Assembly (NCBI RefSeq): GCF_020921035.1
Contig: NC_063151.1
Location: 6,014,001 to 6,078,000, forward strand
Reading direction: 5' to 3'
DNA from: Rhodamnia argentea
Taxonomy: Eukaryota > Streptophyta > Magnoliopsida > Myrtales > Myrtaceae
Length of the DNA stretch: 64,000 nucleotides
Below, piece by piece: positions 34,147-44,843 of the stretch. Each line of letters begins with the position of its first letter. Positions within the stretch are counted from its first letter, which is position 1. The notes under the pieces were generated by a model. It ran no database searches. It had not been told where the DNA came from and saw only the letters and a list, made by a program, of their open reading frames with translations. A program made the position numbers and the translations under genes.

Positions 34147-34463
34147 GGGTGTGTATGGTAACGCTCCAGAAACGTGTATGGTAAAAAAATGTTCCCAAAG
34201 TGTTCGGAACACTTTAAATGGGAACACTTTTGAGCGAACGGAAACAAAAATACTTGTTTCTTGTCCGAACACTTTTATCAAAGCTTTTGAAAATTTAAAC
34301 GCAAGATGAACACTTTTGCAACCCTTTGTTCCTGGACTACTCCTTCACACTTTAAAGCGACTTTTATCAAAGCTTTTGAACACTTTTTTTGTAGCTACCA
34401 AACGCGTTTGTTCCCAAAATCGAAAAGTGTTGTCCAAAGTTGTTCGGAATACCTTACGCACCC
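34147..34463. mobile_element. Tourist-like MITE (317 bp)
   Basis: The terminal inverted repeats are GGGTGTGTATGG and GGGTGCGTAAGG, flanked on both sides by CTA, a 3-bp target duplication typical of PIF/Harbinger elements. The interior is filled with GAACACTTT/AAAGTGTTC words. Removing it with one CTA restores CGGTCATCTAATTGCC, which is exactly the sequence at the paralogous site near 32329, so an empty site is visible in the window. Confidence 0.75.
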
Positions 34464-34832
34464 CTAATTGCCGACGATGGCTGACGAGGATTGTCAGCTG
34501 TTGGACCGACAATGAATTCCTATCGGTTGTCTAATTGCCCGAACGACTTCGCCGAGTTTTGGCCCGCCGCACGGTAGAACATACCCGGGATTTTATTAAT
34601 CTTGCCGTCATCTGTTCTAGCTACTAGAAAAGGGAAAAGCAAAGAAAAGGAAAAGAGAAAGGCTAATAAAGAAACTACAGAAACAACAGGGTAAAAAAAG
34701 AGAGTGCGCTAGAAAACCAGAAACACATTCTGTACATAATGGTCCGGATCATGGCCGGTCGGAGACTGCGTAAAACACATTCAAAGAACCAAAAAAATGA
34801 CAAACGAACGACCGATCCAATATCTCTCTCTC

Positions 34833-36050
34833 TCATACATTGGGCGGGAACGAAATATTCTGCGACCCAAAAATCTGATGACCACTATTCTGGAGGAAGA
34901 CCGCGATGCCGCACTTGCTGCCGTTGAAGCCCTCCCACAAAGGGAAACTCACGGTCCCGGAGACCGTCTTCTTCGCCGACACGTCCTTGACGGAGCAGAG
35001 CTTCTCCAGCCTCCGGACGACAAAGTCGTTTGAGAGGACTCGGTCCTTGTTCTCGCCCTTGGTGATGTCTGTGACCAGCCCGCTCTCGTAGAGCGCCACC
35101 ATGACGTTCACACCGTCGCCGTCCACTTTGCTCCTCAGTGCTCCGGAAAGGGAGACTTGCAAGGTCTCCGGCGATGGCCTCTGGAACGTTGCCTTTTACA
35201 TGCACGTGAAGACAGATGGCTTGCATGTCAGTTGAGAAAGTCAACGATGGAGAAATGCAAGTGCCCTTGAAAGGCAATTTTAGATTAAATAGTATTTGGC
35301 AAAAAAAAAAATTATTTGCAAAAGGCTTTGGCTTGAATTATTTCATTTTTTAAATTAAAAAAAAAATCAAAACCCTTCGCCAGCTCCGGGCGCTGACAGC
35401 CGTCAAGGGTCACTTGGGTCGCACGCCCCTAGGCAGCCATCACATTTCCAAACATTCTTGACTTTCGAGTGCTAGAATTATGAAGATCTCCAAAAAATCG
35501 CGAATGGTAAAGTTCAAATTACCAAGATCACTTTTGCAACATTTTGAATTTAATTCAAAGAAAATCTAAGAAAATGATAACTAAAATGAAGAATCTTTAA
35601 AGAGAGCAAACTAACCTGAAACGTGGGAGCAGGGAATCGAGGTGCGGAGGTGATGGCGGAGAGCAAACCCTCCTGATCCGTCCCCATGCACTGTGCCCGC
35701 CCCTGGACCACCACCTGCGGCGTGAACATCGTATCCAGCCGCAGCGCCTCCACGTACGCCTTCTGCCGGACCGTGCTCTGGCTGGACCCGAACGGGTCCT
35801 TCCAACCCACGTAGTCCCAGTAATCCACGTGGTGGGCCAGCACGATCACCGGCGCCTCCAGCTCGAAGTCCCCTCTCCCGAGCCTCGATATCAGCATCTC
35901 CGCCTCCGGCGAGGTGGCGCAGCCCTGCGACGAGAACAGCTCCACCAGCACGGTGCCTCCCCTCCTCTGCTCCTCGGTCGACACGTCCACGGTCGCGTGC
36001 TTCTCTCTCCTCAAGGACGAGCCGAAGCAGGCGAAGAGACGGGGCGCCAT
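34833..36050 (-). CDS. DUF1223 family protein (thioredoxin-like)
   Basis: There are two exons on the minus strand: 36050-35616 (145 codons) and 35180-34833 (115 codons plus stop), giving 260 aa. The intron of 435 bp has GT-AG ends. The first exon carries the family start TVLVELFSSQGCATSPEAE (about 33-51), a thioredoxin-like strand-turn with one cysteine where bacterial relatives have CxxC. It is followed by VLAHHVDYWDYVGWKDPF and the TPQVVVQGRAQCMG strand. The second exon is a beta-rich C-terminal region. The start is the first ATG; a non-ATG extension is open upstream but not needed. No signal peptide is seen. The function in plants is unknown. The 3' end has been duplicated at 32.3-32.7 kb. 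Confidence 0.9.
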
Positions 36051-37610
36051 GATTCCTTCGCCTCGTCTCCTGAGTAACAACAGTGTCGGCGGCCGGCGGC
36101 AGCGACAGAAACGACCGCTATAAGAATTACACGGAGATAATTGAAATGGAAATGGGTTATGGGATGGGAGAAGAGATAGTACGTGCCAATTGGAGCGAAC
36201 AGGACAGAAGAAATGAGAGAAAAGCTGAGAGGAAGGAGGTTGGGAATGGGCGGCGAGGAGAGACAGGCGGCGAAGACAATGGTAATGGGGAAAACAAAGA
36301 TGCGAGGGCTTCGAGTTTTGTGAGTTAGCGATGGCTTTTTGATTCTTACGTCGACCGTTATCGCCCGCGCGTACTCGTTAGGACAGGTAATGATGCAATC
36401 GCAAGGGCGTCGTTGGGGACCTTTACGTTGTCTAGCGAGGTGGTCGCTCCCACGTTGTTTTGGTCAGGCGGAATGTGATGGAAATAGACACCAAATCAAA
36501 TTGCACCCGACCGAGCATCCCCACCAAATCATGCATCTATTAACTTAGTGCACAAATCATGGGCCTGTCTGGGCTTCTTCGTCCCTGAATGCGAAATCGG
36601 TTTGTTTAGCAAGCAATCCCCTTCTTGAGTTTGGTCTATACTCGTTAGAATTATTGAGTTTTATAGAGGCTACGGTGATCCCGCCTATGTAGACAACCAC
36701 ACCCAAGTCCACTGGGCTGTTTCTTAAAAATTTCGATATCGACAGTTCTCTCGCTTGTTTAGTCTCCCTATTGACACAGAATACATAATAGAGGATACAA
36801 AGAGAAAAACATGACATCAACTCTCCAACGCTTGATCGAAGCATGGAACCTCTCAAGACCGCATCGTAACACTTAATCTTTGGCTATTACGGTATGTTCC
36901 AAAGTGTGATGTATTCATTATCAATTGGTGATACAAGTTTTAATTAGGTTTGGGCATGTTTCCACACATTCATCGTTTATGTTTATGGAATTAGTTTCTG
37001 TCAACTATACTCATGTTCGATCGGTTTTTATCAGAGAAGTTTTTCCCCCTTATTTTTTATATTAAAATTACAGTTGTTAGATGTTGCAAAGGTGCTTAAA
37101 AGAATGAGCAACTGTGTCGTGACGATGGTAGGAAAATTTTCTTTGTTCTTGAGGAAGGCATCACCGTCCTGAATTCTTTGACGCCGGTCTTGGAGGCAGA
37201 GCAACTGCCGTTGATGGTTCTTCTTTGGTGCAATGTCGGTACCGTGCTCTCCTGGCTGTGCGACCGGCAAAAGCCAGTTGGTGGTTTTTCGTATTTTGGT
37301 TTTCACAACAGTACTATACGCGGTAAAAGCTTCTTCGTTACGGAAGAACATCGTAAAGTTTTGCGAGGCTTTTTGCATCATAATTTTTGCTTTAGATCTA
37401 ATCCAAACACGATATGCTTAGTGAACTAATTAAATTAGGCATGATAAATTTCTGACATGACACGAAATTAGTGGGTCTATAGTAGGAGTGCTCGTACCAT
37501 TATTGTATCAATATGCTCGACATGATTAACAGATGAGCCATCTTAAGTTTCAATTCGTGTTCCTCGAAATAAACCCTATCAATCCCATTATGTTAGAAAA
37601 GCCGCTCGCC
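36051..37610. other. Upstream region of DUF1223 gene and intergenic DNA
   Basis: The promoter side of the minus-strand gene is purine-rich (36130-36300). A minus-strand stretch at about 36590-36860 has an LTR-like look (old retroelement scrap), not assigned. No gene is supported. Confidence 0.45.
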
Positions 37611-38073
37611 TGACGGTTTAATAGTATTATCGTTATTTTTGACCCAATGATATTTCAATTAATGGGTGCTTTATACAAAACATGTAGTGATGGTGTGTGG
37701 ATTTATGGTAAAAAATAAGCGATATTACTATCGGATCGTCAGGGAAGCATTCTCCTTATAGGAAACCGCTAACCCGATAGTTGACAATCTTGTCATTATT
37801 TCTGACTCCACAATATTTTAATTAATGAGTGCTTCATGCAAAACATGCAGTAATGGCGTGTGGATCTATGATCAGAAATAACCGATAATACTATCAGACT
37901 ATTAGGGAAGCATTCTCCATTCTGGCCTGACAGTCTGACGGTACTGTCATTATTTCTAACCCCTCGATGTTTTAATTAATGAGTGTTTTATGCAAAACAC
38001 ACAGTGATGGTGTGTGAATTTATGGTTAAAAATAATTGACAGTACTATCATCAAAGAAGTATTCTCCTTATGT
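37611..38073 (+). repeat. Three-copy tandem repeat, ~155-bp unit
   Basis: Units begin near 37611, 37772 and 37927. Each contains a T-rich start, TTAATTAATG(A/G)GTG, CAAAACA(T/C)(G/A), GTGATGGTGTGTG and an ending GAAGCATTCTCC(T/A)T. A small inverted repeat (GATA-TACTATCGG type) is present in each. Confidence 0.8.
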
Positions 38074-38090
38074 TAGGTGTGTTATCAACC

Positions 38091-38649
38091 AGGGGAATTA
38101 TCAAAAAAGTCATAAATATATTGTAATTATGTCAATTTATCCGTATATCTTTTTTTCGCCAAGTAAGTCTAATACTTTTTGCATTTGTGTCAATTCAATC
38201 CATTCGTTCGATTTTTACTGGAAATCACTAGCATAGATACTAATAGTCCTACATGACGTGATCGGCATTGATGTTGACAACTTAATAATATTTTAAAGTT
38301 TTCGATCTATTCATGTATTTTTTTTTTTTTCTCTTCTTGGCGTGGTCCTAGAGGAGCAGGAGCTGGAGGAAGCAGGAAAGGAAGGGAAAAAAAGTAAAGG
38401 AAAAGAAAATAAAAAAAGGAAAAATAAAATAAATAAACAATACAAAAAAATGTTCAAATATTATTAAAAATGTGAGCATCGGTCGTGCCAAGTAGGACGT
38501 TCGACGGAGTCAGCGATTTCCGGCTAAAATTTGCTAAATTGACTGAATTGAGACAGATGTAAAAAGATTAAGATTCAATTGGCAAAAAAATTAAGGACTG
38601 AATTGACACAATTACAATAAATTTATGATTGTTTTTTGTAATTCTCCCT
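38091..38649. mobile_element. Mutator-like foldback element, family A
   Basis: A perfect 10-bp direct repeat, GTTATCAACC, flanks the element (38081-38090 and 38650-38659). The ends are AGGGGAATTATCAAAAAA and, inverted, AGGGAGAATTACAAAAAA. The arms are ~30-nt units of GTCAATTTA...CTAATACTTTTTGCA type. The interior has a T tract, a reduced core (38335-38385) and a purine tract (38385-38450). It inserted directly next to the tandem repeat at 37611-38073. Confidence 0.8.
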
Positions 38650-38819
38650 GTTATCAACCCGATTAATGACCGAACCTAAGTTAACCTACTCAATTTAAAT
38701 TAGCCTTATTCCCTTTCATTATTTACTACTAATGACCATAATTTAAGTGTTACATGAACACAAATAGTTGTTGTACTGTAACAAGTTCACAATTTTGCTT
38801 CTTCTTTTTTCATTGTTCA

Positions 38820-39680
38820 TGGTTGAAAATACTGTCATAAACTCATGTAAATTGTCGTAAGATATTTCAATTTTACGACATCGTTCTTGGTTACGACAAA
38901 TCATTGTAAGCTTTCCAACGTCACTATCAGAAGCCTCTTTTTTTTTTTTTTTTGTGCATCTTACGATCATTTTTTAAGGTTACAATAGAATCATCAGAAA
39001 CATTTGTAAATTGTCGTCAGAAAGAAAATTTAAATTTTATGATGTTTTGTTGGTGGCTACGGCAGACCGTCATAAAACTTGAATATTGTCATTAGCAAAA
39101 TAAATTCAATTTTACGACGTTTTCTTCTTGGTTACGGCGTTCCGTCATAAAACGTTTGTAAATCATCTCAAGGGGAAATAAAGTTCAATTTTGCGACATG
39201 TTGCTCATGGTTACAACAGATAATTTTAAATCTTTGTAAATAGTCATAATAAAACAAATTCAATTCTAGAACTTTTTTTCTTGGTAACAGAGGCCCATCA
39301 TAAAAATTTTAAATCATCGTAAGGAAAAATACTTTCAATTTTACGAGAATTTGTCCCTCATAGAAAACGGAGTCTTCAAATATGAATTCACCTCCGACCA
39401 AAAAAAAAATATATGAACTCGCCTCTCGCCGATAGCTCCACCGAATCTGCGATCGTCTCTGTGGCTGTCCATGGCGCATGTCCAAATGTAAAGAAAGTCA
39501 ATTTTAAGACATTTTGCTCTCGATTAAAATAAAAGAAGATGGATCTTCGTAAACCTTCATAAACAATAGCTAGAATCTTCTTCTTTTTTCTTTTCAATTA
39601 CGACATTTTATTAGTCGTCGCAAGAAAAGAATTTCAATTTTCGGACTTTGTTTTGGTTACAACAAATTATCAATAAAACC
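38820..39680 (+). repeat. Degenerate tandem array, ~80-bp unit
   Basis: The motif TTCAATTTTACGAC recurs near 38868, 39028 (altered), 39108, 39186, 39258 (altered), 39336, 39499 and 39630, at spacings of about 72-81 bp or twice that. It is followed each time by CTTGGTTACGAC-like and CGTCATAAAA-like words. About ten diverged units are present. No coding potential was seen. Confidence 0.7.
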
Positions 39681-40247
39681 ACGGATTCTATGAAAATGAA
39701 AAAATTCCAAAACTTTTTTTTTTTTTTGGGCTATAACTCAACGCTTAAGACGCGACCAAAAAAAAAAAAATGGCGGCTCAGGCTTGCTGGGACACCGTTA
39801 CAGCAACATTGTTCTCTAGAACTCTCCCGATTATTCAACACCTGGATTGGAATCCCTGGGCAGTCTGTACTGCAATTTTAAAGTAAGGACAAAGACAGGT
39901 ATCTCCAATCTCGTCCCTCCAAACATTCCCTGGACGACAATCTCCTGTCGGGACACAGCCAAAATCGCCAGCCCACCTGGCGGAATCCTACCGACGAACC
40001 ACAAGTTCGGCAGTGGCGCCACGTTTCACGCGATGAAGCGGCCACACAACGATCATCCTCTGCACTCTTAGCCTCCATCTTGGGTCCACCTGCGTCTCGC
40101 TCTCTCCTCAACCTCCATATAATCTTTTCATCACCCACGTATCGATCCGCAGTCCGAGCAGAACGCTTTTTGGCGACTTCGGCTACTCTCGACTTGGGTC
40201 CATTTTCCATACCCTCACTCGATAACCCCGAGCTCGAGCCGTCGACA
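39681..40247 (+). promoter_or_regulatory. Upstream region of the dynein light chain gene
   Basis: GC-richer sequence from about 39880 leads to the ATG at 40248. A CATATAATC word at 40117 could serve as a weak TATA box. No other gene was seen. Confidence 0.4.
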
Positions 40248-40691
40248 ATGCTTGAAGGGAAAGCGGTGATCGGCGAGACGGACATGCTCGAGGGCATGCA
40301 GCGATACGCGCTCGATGTAGCTTCCAAGGCTCTCGACCACTACGACGTCACGGAAGCCACCGACATCGCCCGTCTCATCAAGCAGGTACTGACGAACGAT
40401 AAAGGATCTCCGGTCCCGCGCTTTTGCAGTATCAAATCCCACAATATTACAATCGCGAAGCACTGATATGGGGACGAACTTTTATGTATGCAGGAGTTTG
40501 ACAGGACGTACGGGCCGGGATGGCAGTGCATAGTGGGGACGGACTTCGGGTCGTTCGTGACGCACCGGTTCGGGTGTTTCATCTACTTCTGCATCGGGAG
40601 CCTGGCGATCTTGTTGTTCAGGGGTTCTGCAGGAGCAGAGCCGCCCGATGCGAACCAGTTCATGACCAGCTTAGAAAGCATCAAAGCTTAG
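40248..40691 (+). CDS. LC8-type dynein light chain family protein
   Basis: There are two exons, 40248-40385 and 40494-40691, with a 108-bp GT-AG intron, encoding 111 aa. The fold signature runs from MLEGMQRYALDVASKAL (helix, 13-29) through ATDIARLIKQEFDRTYGPGW (37-56) to CIVGTDFGSFVTHRFGCFIY, the LC8 beta strands that form the dimer groove. Canonical LC8 ends near residue 89; here about 25 extra residues follow (AGAEPPDANQF...), as in many plant members. Flowering plants lack dynein heavy chains, so a general dimerisation hub role is likelier than motor function. Confidence 0.92.
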
Positions 40692-41134
40692 CTTTGGACA
40701 TTTTCGGTTTTTTTTTTTTTTTTTTTGCGGGTGTGTATCCTGACGTTTCTCGTGACGGCCCATGGGTTGCACAAAAATAAATTCCTTTTTGGTTTCCGTA
40801 TATTCATCGAATTCGTATTAATTCCGGATTCTTGTCCCTGCGGTATGCGCATTTCCCTTGATGTTCGTCCCTGTCCACAAATTTTGTTGATATCCATCAT
40901 GAACGTCGGCAAAATTGTATGACCATTTTTGGTTCGGAGCATAAGATGATGCTGACCATATTTTTTTAGTAAATTCCACGGTTTTAAGGCACTTTCATCA
41001 CTAAAAGATAATGAAGTAGCGGAAAACAATGAACCGGACTGGCGTAAGTAGATCTCACTATCCTTATTTCTTGGGAATCAAGATGCCGTGTGTTTCATCT
41101 CGTCAGTAGTTAATACTTAGTCGTGAGATGTTGG

Positions 41135-41325
41135 GCCTGGAGACCAGACCAAACCGGCATGGACCGACCGGTTCAAGGTTGGTTCCAGAGAAAAAACCAG
41201 TTCGATTTTCGTTCCAACTTCCGAGGCTGAACTGCCGGCTGTGCCCGAGAACTCGACCCGGGTAGAACTGGTTTTTTACCCAAAACACAAGTGCCGGCAC
41301 ACCCCCGAACAGAGACAAGCGTCTC
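41135..41325. repeat. GGTTCC/AACCGG-rich remnant
   Basis: Words such as AAACCGGCATGG, GACCGGTTCAAGG and GGTTCCAGAG are dense. It is the same repeat class as 7778-8513 and 33375-33480. Confidence 0.45.
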
Positions 41326-41392
41326 GGTAGAATGCCTTGGATTTGCTATCAATTCCAGTCAGAGTATTGAATAGCCAACACAAGCTTCGAGA

Positions 41393-41515
41393 ATGGCTAC
41401 TGCGGAAGAGAAGCGAATCGAGGAGGAGCTGTTGTACTAGATCCTGCTGGCGAGCAAGTTTTCTCGGCGGCGGATGAGGCAGAGTCGTTCAAGTCTGAGT
41501 TGAATCCTCAATCCC
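41393..41515 (+). pseudogene. N-terminal scrap of an ARM-repeat-type protein gene
   Basis: ATG 41393 opens MATAEEKRIEEELLY, which then meets a stop. The sequence continues ILLASKF and, after a one-base frame change, AADEAESFKSEL. From memory this is the start of a plant armadillo-repeat protein family that reads roughly ...PILLADRVRSAADEAESFKSE. With a stop and a frameshift in 40 codons, and no continuation, it is a dead fragment. The match is from recall, not a search. Confidence 0.5.
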
Positions 41516-43230
41516 TTGACCCCTTTGCAAGTCAGTCATCCACATCTCTCGCCCTCCTTCCTTTCCTGTCGTTGATTTGTTTCTGCTAAAAAGAGTTGAA
41601 GCCTCGATCCCTCGACCTACTTCTCAATTTTATTTTTATTTTTTTAAATCTTTTGCCATTGTCTGATTGGGGTGTGAATTGGAAGACTTTACAGTGAAGT
41701 GAGAGCTTATCAGCAAAAGGGCACGATTGGGATCCAATAAAGATTGTATTTTTTGAGGAAAGATAACGTTCTTTACGGTTGAGAAGAAGGAGATCGTGGG
41801 GGATACGGTGGTGGAGGAAGGCGAGTATGGTAAAGAGGAAATGGGGTTCAAAATCTGGGATTTGGATAGCATAATATTGGAATTTCTGTTAAATACTTAC
41901 CATTACTCAAATCAGGTCTTCCAAATGAAAATGGGCGGCCAAGAATGGGCCACATCATTTGTTGAGGGAGAGGGAAAAAATTTGGGTGGAAATTTTTTTG
42001 GGGTTTGAAAAATTTTGAATCCCAACCCTCTCTCAAATCCGGCCGTCCATTTTCATTTGGCCGCCTAATTTGAGTAATGATAAATATGTCACGAAAACCT
42101 TAATGTTAGGCGATTCGGATCCCAAAATCCGTGCTTTGGCCGATTCCCAAGTAGAATCGGACGAGAACCGACGGGTTGAGAGTCATAGGTTCGGTTCCCA
42201 ATTTTGGATCGAGAACATACCCACCCGAGAACCGATCAATCCGTTGAGATATACGTCACTTTCAAATTTTCAATAATGTCCTCGGAACAAACTTTCGTTG
42301 AATGAGAATGCTAAGGTGCAAAAGGAAAAAAATTGTCAAGACTCTAACGCCTACTTAAATTATTTTTGCCTCGGTACCTCAAATGCTATGGGAACATGTA
42401 GTATATTTTGGTTACATGATTGATATGGCATGACCAATCAATTAGACTATACACGTGGTATGCATCCTAGCTGGCACTCCAACATCCAACATAGACAGTT
42501 ATGTTGGGTTTGGTTATTCAAACACGGTTGACATATGATAGGATAAGGTAGGATTAGAAATCCTTTGGATTATGAAAAATATCTTGATCTATTTGTTAAA
42601 TGTCTAGATATAACTTGAATATCTAGACGTGCTATCCAGTATCCACCTTGCCGGTGGCCTCCTACAAACACAATGGTGATAATAGCCGCGACCATCACGC
42701 CAAGCTGGGACATAGCGGTGGCATCCGCCTAAATCTAGAATGGTGACCACCAATGGGGTGATCACTCACTAAACCACGGCGGCTGTGCTCATTGAAGGAC
42801 GACAAAAGGCGACTAATGCTGATCAACGCAAGCAACAATAAGGATCAAATGACATTCAATTCCTTAGGCTTCTCATTTAGGATTAAGTACTGAGATGAAA
42901 CTCCGAGTCTACCTTCTTTTCTACATAATTGCAATGAGCACATCCTTTTCATCTTGCCTTCCTCCTGGATATTCATTTTTGAGCTTTTAACTCTCTTTTT
43001 TCCCATTGCATGTTATCTGATGCCATAACGTGACGCATTCTGTTGTAAATCCATTTGGAAAGAGTAATGGCCCCTTAAACTTCACCGGAGATAAAGAAAC
43101 TTTCTCACTGTTACCAAACAGTTCCGAAAGAAAGAAGAACCAAAGATCGGAGGAAAATAACACAACATTACAAGAAAAAATACCCAAATTCTTCCCGATC
43201 AGTGCTTAACCATAGCACCAATAAACCTAT
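41516..43230. other. Intergenic with repeat remnants
   Basis: It contains an AACCG/GGTTC-type remnant at 42100-42260. A small inverted repeat TCCAAATGAAAATGGGCGGCC lies near 41930, with its partial complement near 42045. No gene is supported. Confidence 0.45.
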
Positions 43231-43231
43231 T

Positions 43232-43640
43232 TGATGTAGAACAGTTAGCAAATGCATATATCATGTCAAATCAAGGAAGAATGCGAGATCTTAGAAGATT
43301 CAAACTGGCTATGTTGATTTTGGCAATCAAAAAAGATTGCGAGATTTTAGAAGATTGCAAGATCGTTGTAAGAGTGTAATTTCAGAGCTTTCGGACTCGT
43401 TTTGAAGACTTTTCCCGTTATCAATATCTTTTAATTATGTTATTTGATTTTGAGTATTTGTTTGTTTCTCAAAGGGCGGGCTCTCTATAAATAGGCGTCT
43501 AAGTAATTGTTAAGATGATCATTGTCATTCAGAATAAACTTTTATCTTTGGAATCATTTTCCAATTATCTCCTCCTCAGCATCACTATTGGCCTGACCAA
43601 AAAAAAACTATTGGTCAATTCAAGTGCCCAACACACCAAC
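43232..43640 (+). mobile_element. Possible solo LTR
   Basis: The sequence has the look of an LTR. A CTATAAATAGG TATA box lies at 43485-43497, a GAATAAA poly(A)-type signal at about 43531, and a TG-like start and CA-like end at uncertain places. No internal retroelement region adjoins. It is old, and no target duplication was found. Confidence 0.35.
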
Positions 43641-44843
43641 TACTGATGGAACCCTGGAGTTCAATTAGACATTGTTATTTTCTTCAGAATCAAACTAAAA
43701 AAGAAACCATTATGGATCTGCACCATCACAGTTGAAACCACGTCAATGAGGATCTCTGTTGAAGTGGACCGTGTCAGGACAGCATTGGACAGATCGGCTT
43801 GGTTGACCTCAGGTGCGAGATCCAACGTTCGACACCGCTGGTCGAGCTTGGGCTTGATGACGATGAGGATAACGACGACATGCCCAGTGAGAATCAATGG
43901 TGACGGAATGTCGGGGAGATGACCGGCTAGCCAGATGACGGTCGGCCGTCATTGGAGGTGATGAAAGATTGCACGGCTGTAGAAAGTAACAATGATCTTG
44001 TGGTGGTGGTCCTCACGACGAAATAATATGTGGATGCGTCAGTCTACCGTTGGAAGACAGTGTTCGTGAAGTTATTTTTCAAACTTTCTTTTTTTTGTAT
44101 CCAATCTAAGTTTGTCTCACCGCTGGTTGGATTTTCAGAACATGGCCTCTTAATTCCTCTCTCAAGGCCCAATACGATTGGGCCCGTCATCTCCGACGAC
44201 CCCGCGCTCTCTCGGACGGGCAACCTTTTTAGACGACGAGCGAGCCATCGACCGGCGTCTCCGCTTCCTCCGTGCTTTTGAAATTTCCCCGCCACCACTT
44301 CTCTACTCCAACTCCACCGTCTTCGTCTCGACTCACCATTCAACACTCACCATCCTGTTTCAGGCCTTCTTCACATCGGAAGTCGCTGATTTCGACTACC
44401 TCCAATTTCGCCTCGGAAAACCAAGCCAACAATCGAGCGAACAGGTTGCGACGACGGAACTCAGGGCTCACTAGCGTTCTCGGTTCGTCTCTTTCCGAAT
44501 TTCTTTCTCCGTGATTGAACAATGAGCGCGTTCTGTTTAGCGTCACGTTTTTACCTCTCCAAGTTCTGCGATGGTTTCTGCCTTGCCATTTCGGTTATTG
44601 GGGGGATGGCAAACCGTCTCCTAGGGTTTTTGGACTTCCCTCCGTTTTTTAATCGAAGTCACTGTTCGATGATTGCACGTTTCTTGCGTTGTTTTCCTCT
44701 TCCAACAACTCGAGTTGGGTCGTCCAGCATCTGGGTTTTGCGAGTGTAATGATGATCGTTTTGTTTTGTACAGACACTGTCGACTCGTCTGAGATGTTTT
44801 TGCAGTGCTGATATCATAGGCGGGGTCGGGGAATTCTGTAAGC
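43641..44843 (+). promoter_or_regulatory. Upstream region and leader of MRE11
   Basis: From about 44170 the sequence becomes C/T-rich and leader-like. An acceptor TTTTTGCAG at 44805-44813 shortly before the ATG at 44844 suggests a leader intron whose donor is probably near 44480. Frames in this stretch are not gene-like. Confidence 0.45.

Noticed and set aside
36590-36860. Antisense LTR-like stretch
   Set aside because: It has the general look of an old retroelement end, but neither terminus nor a target duplication could be fixed, so it is not listed as an element.
44044-44546. Overlapping frames on both strands upstream of MRE11
   Set aside because: They lie in the promoter and leader. 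None resembles a protein family, and MRE11 explains the region.
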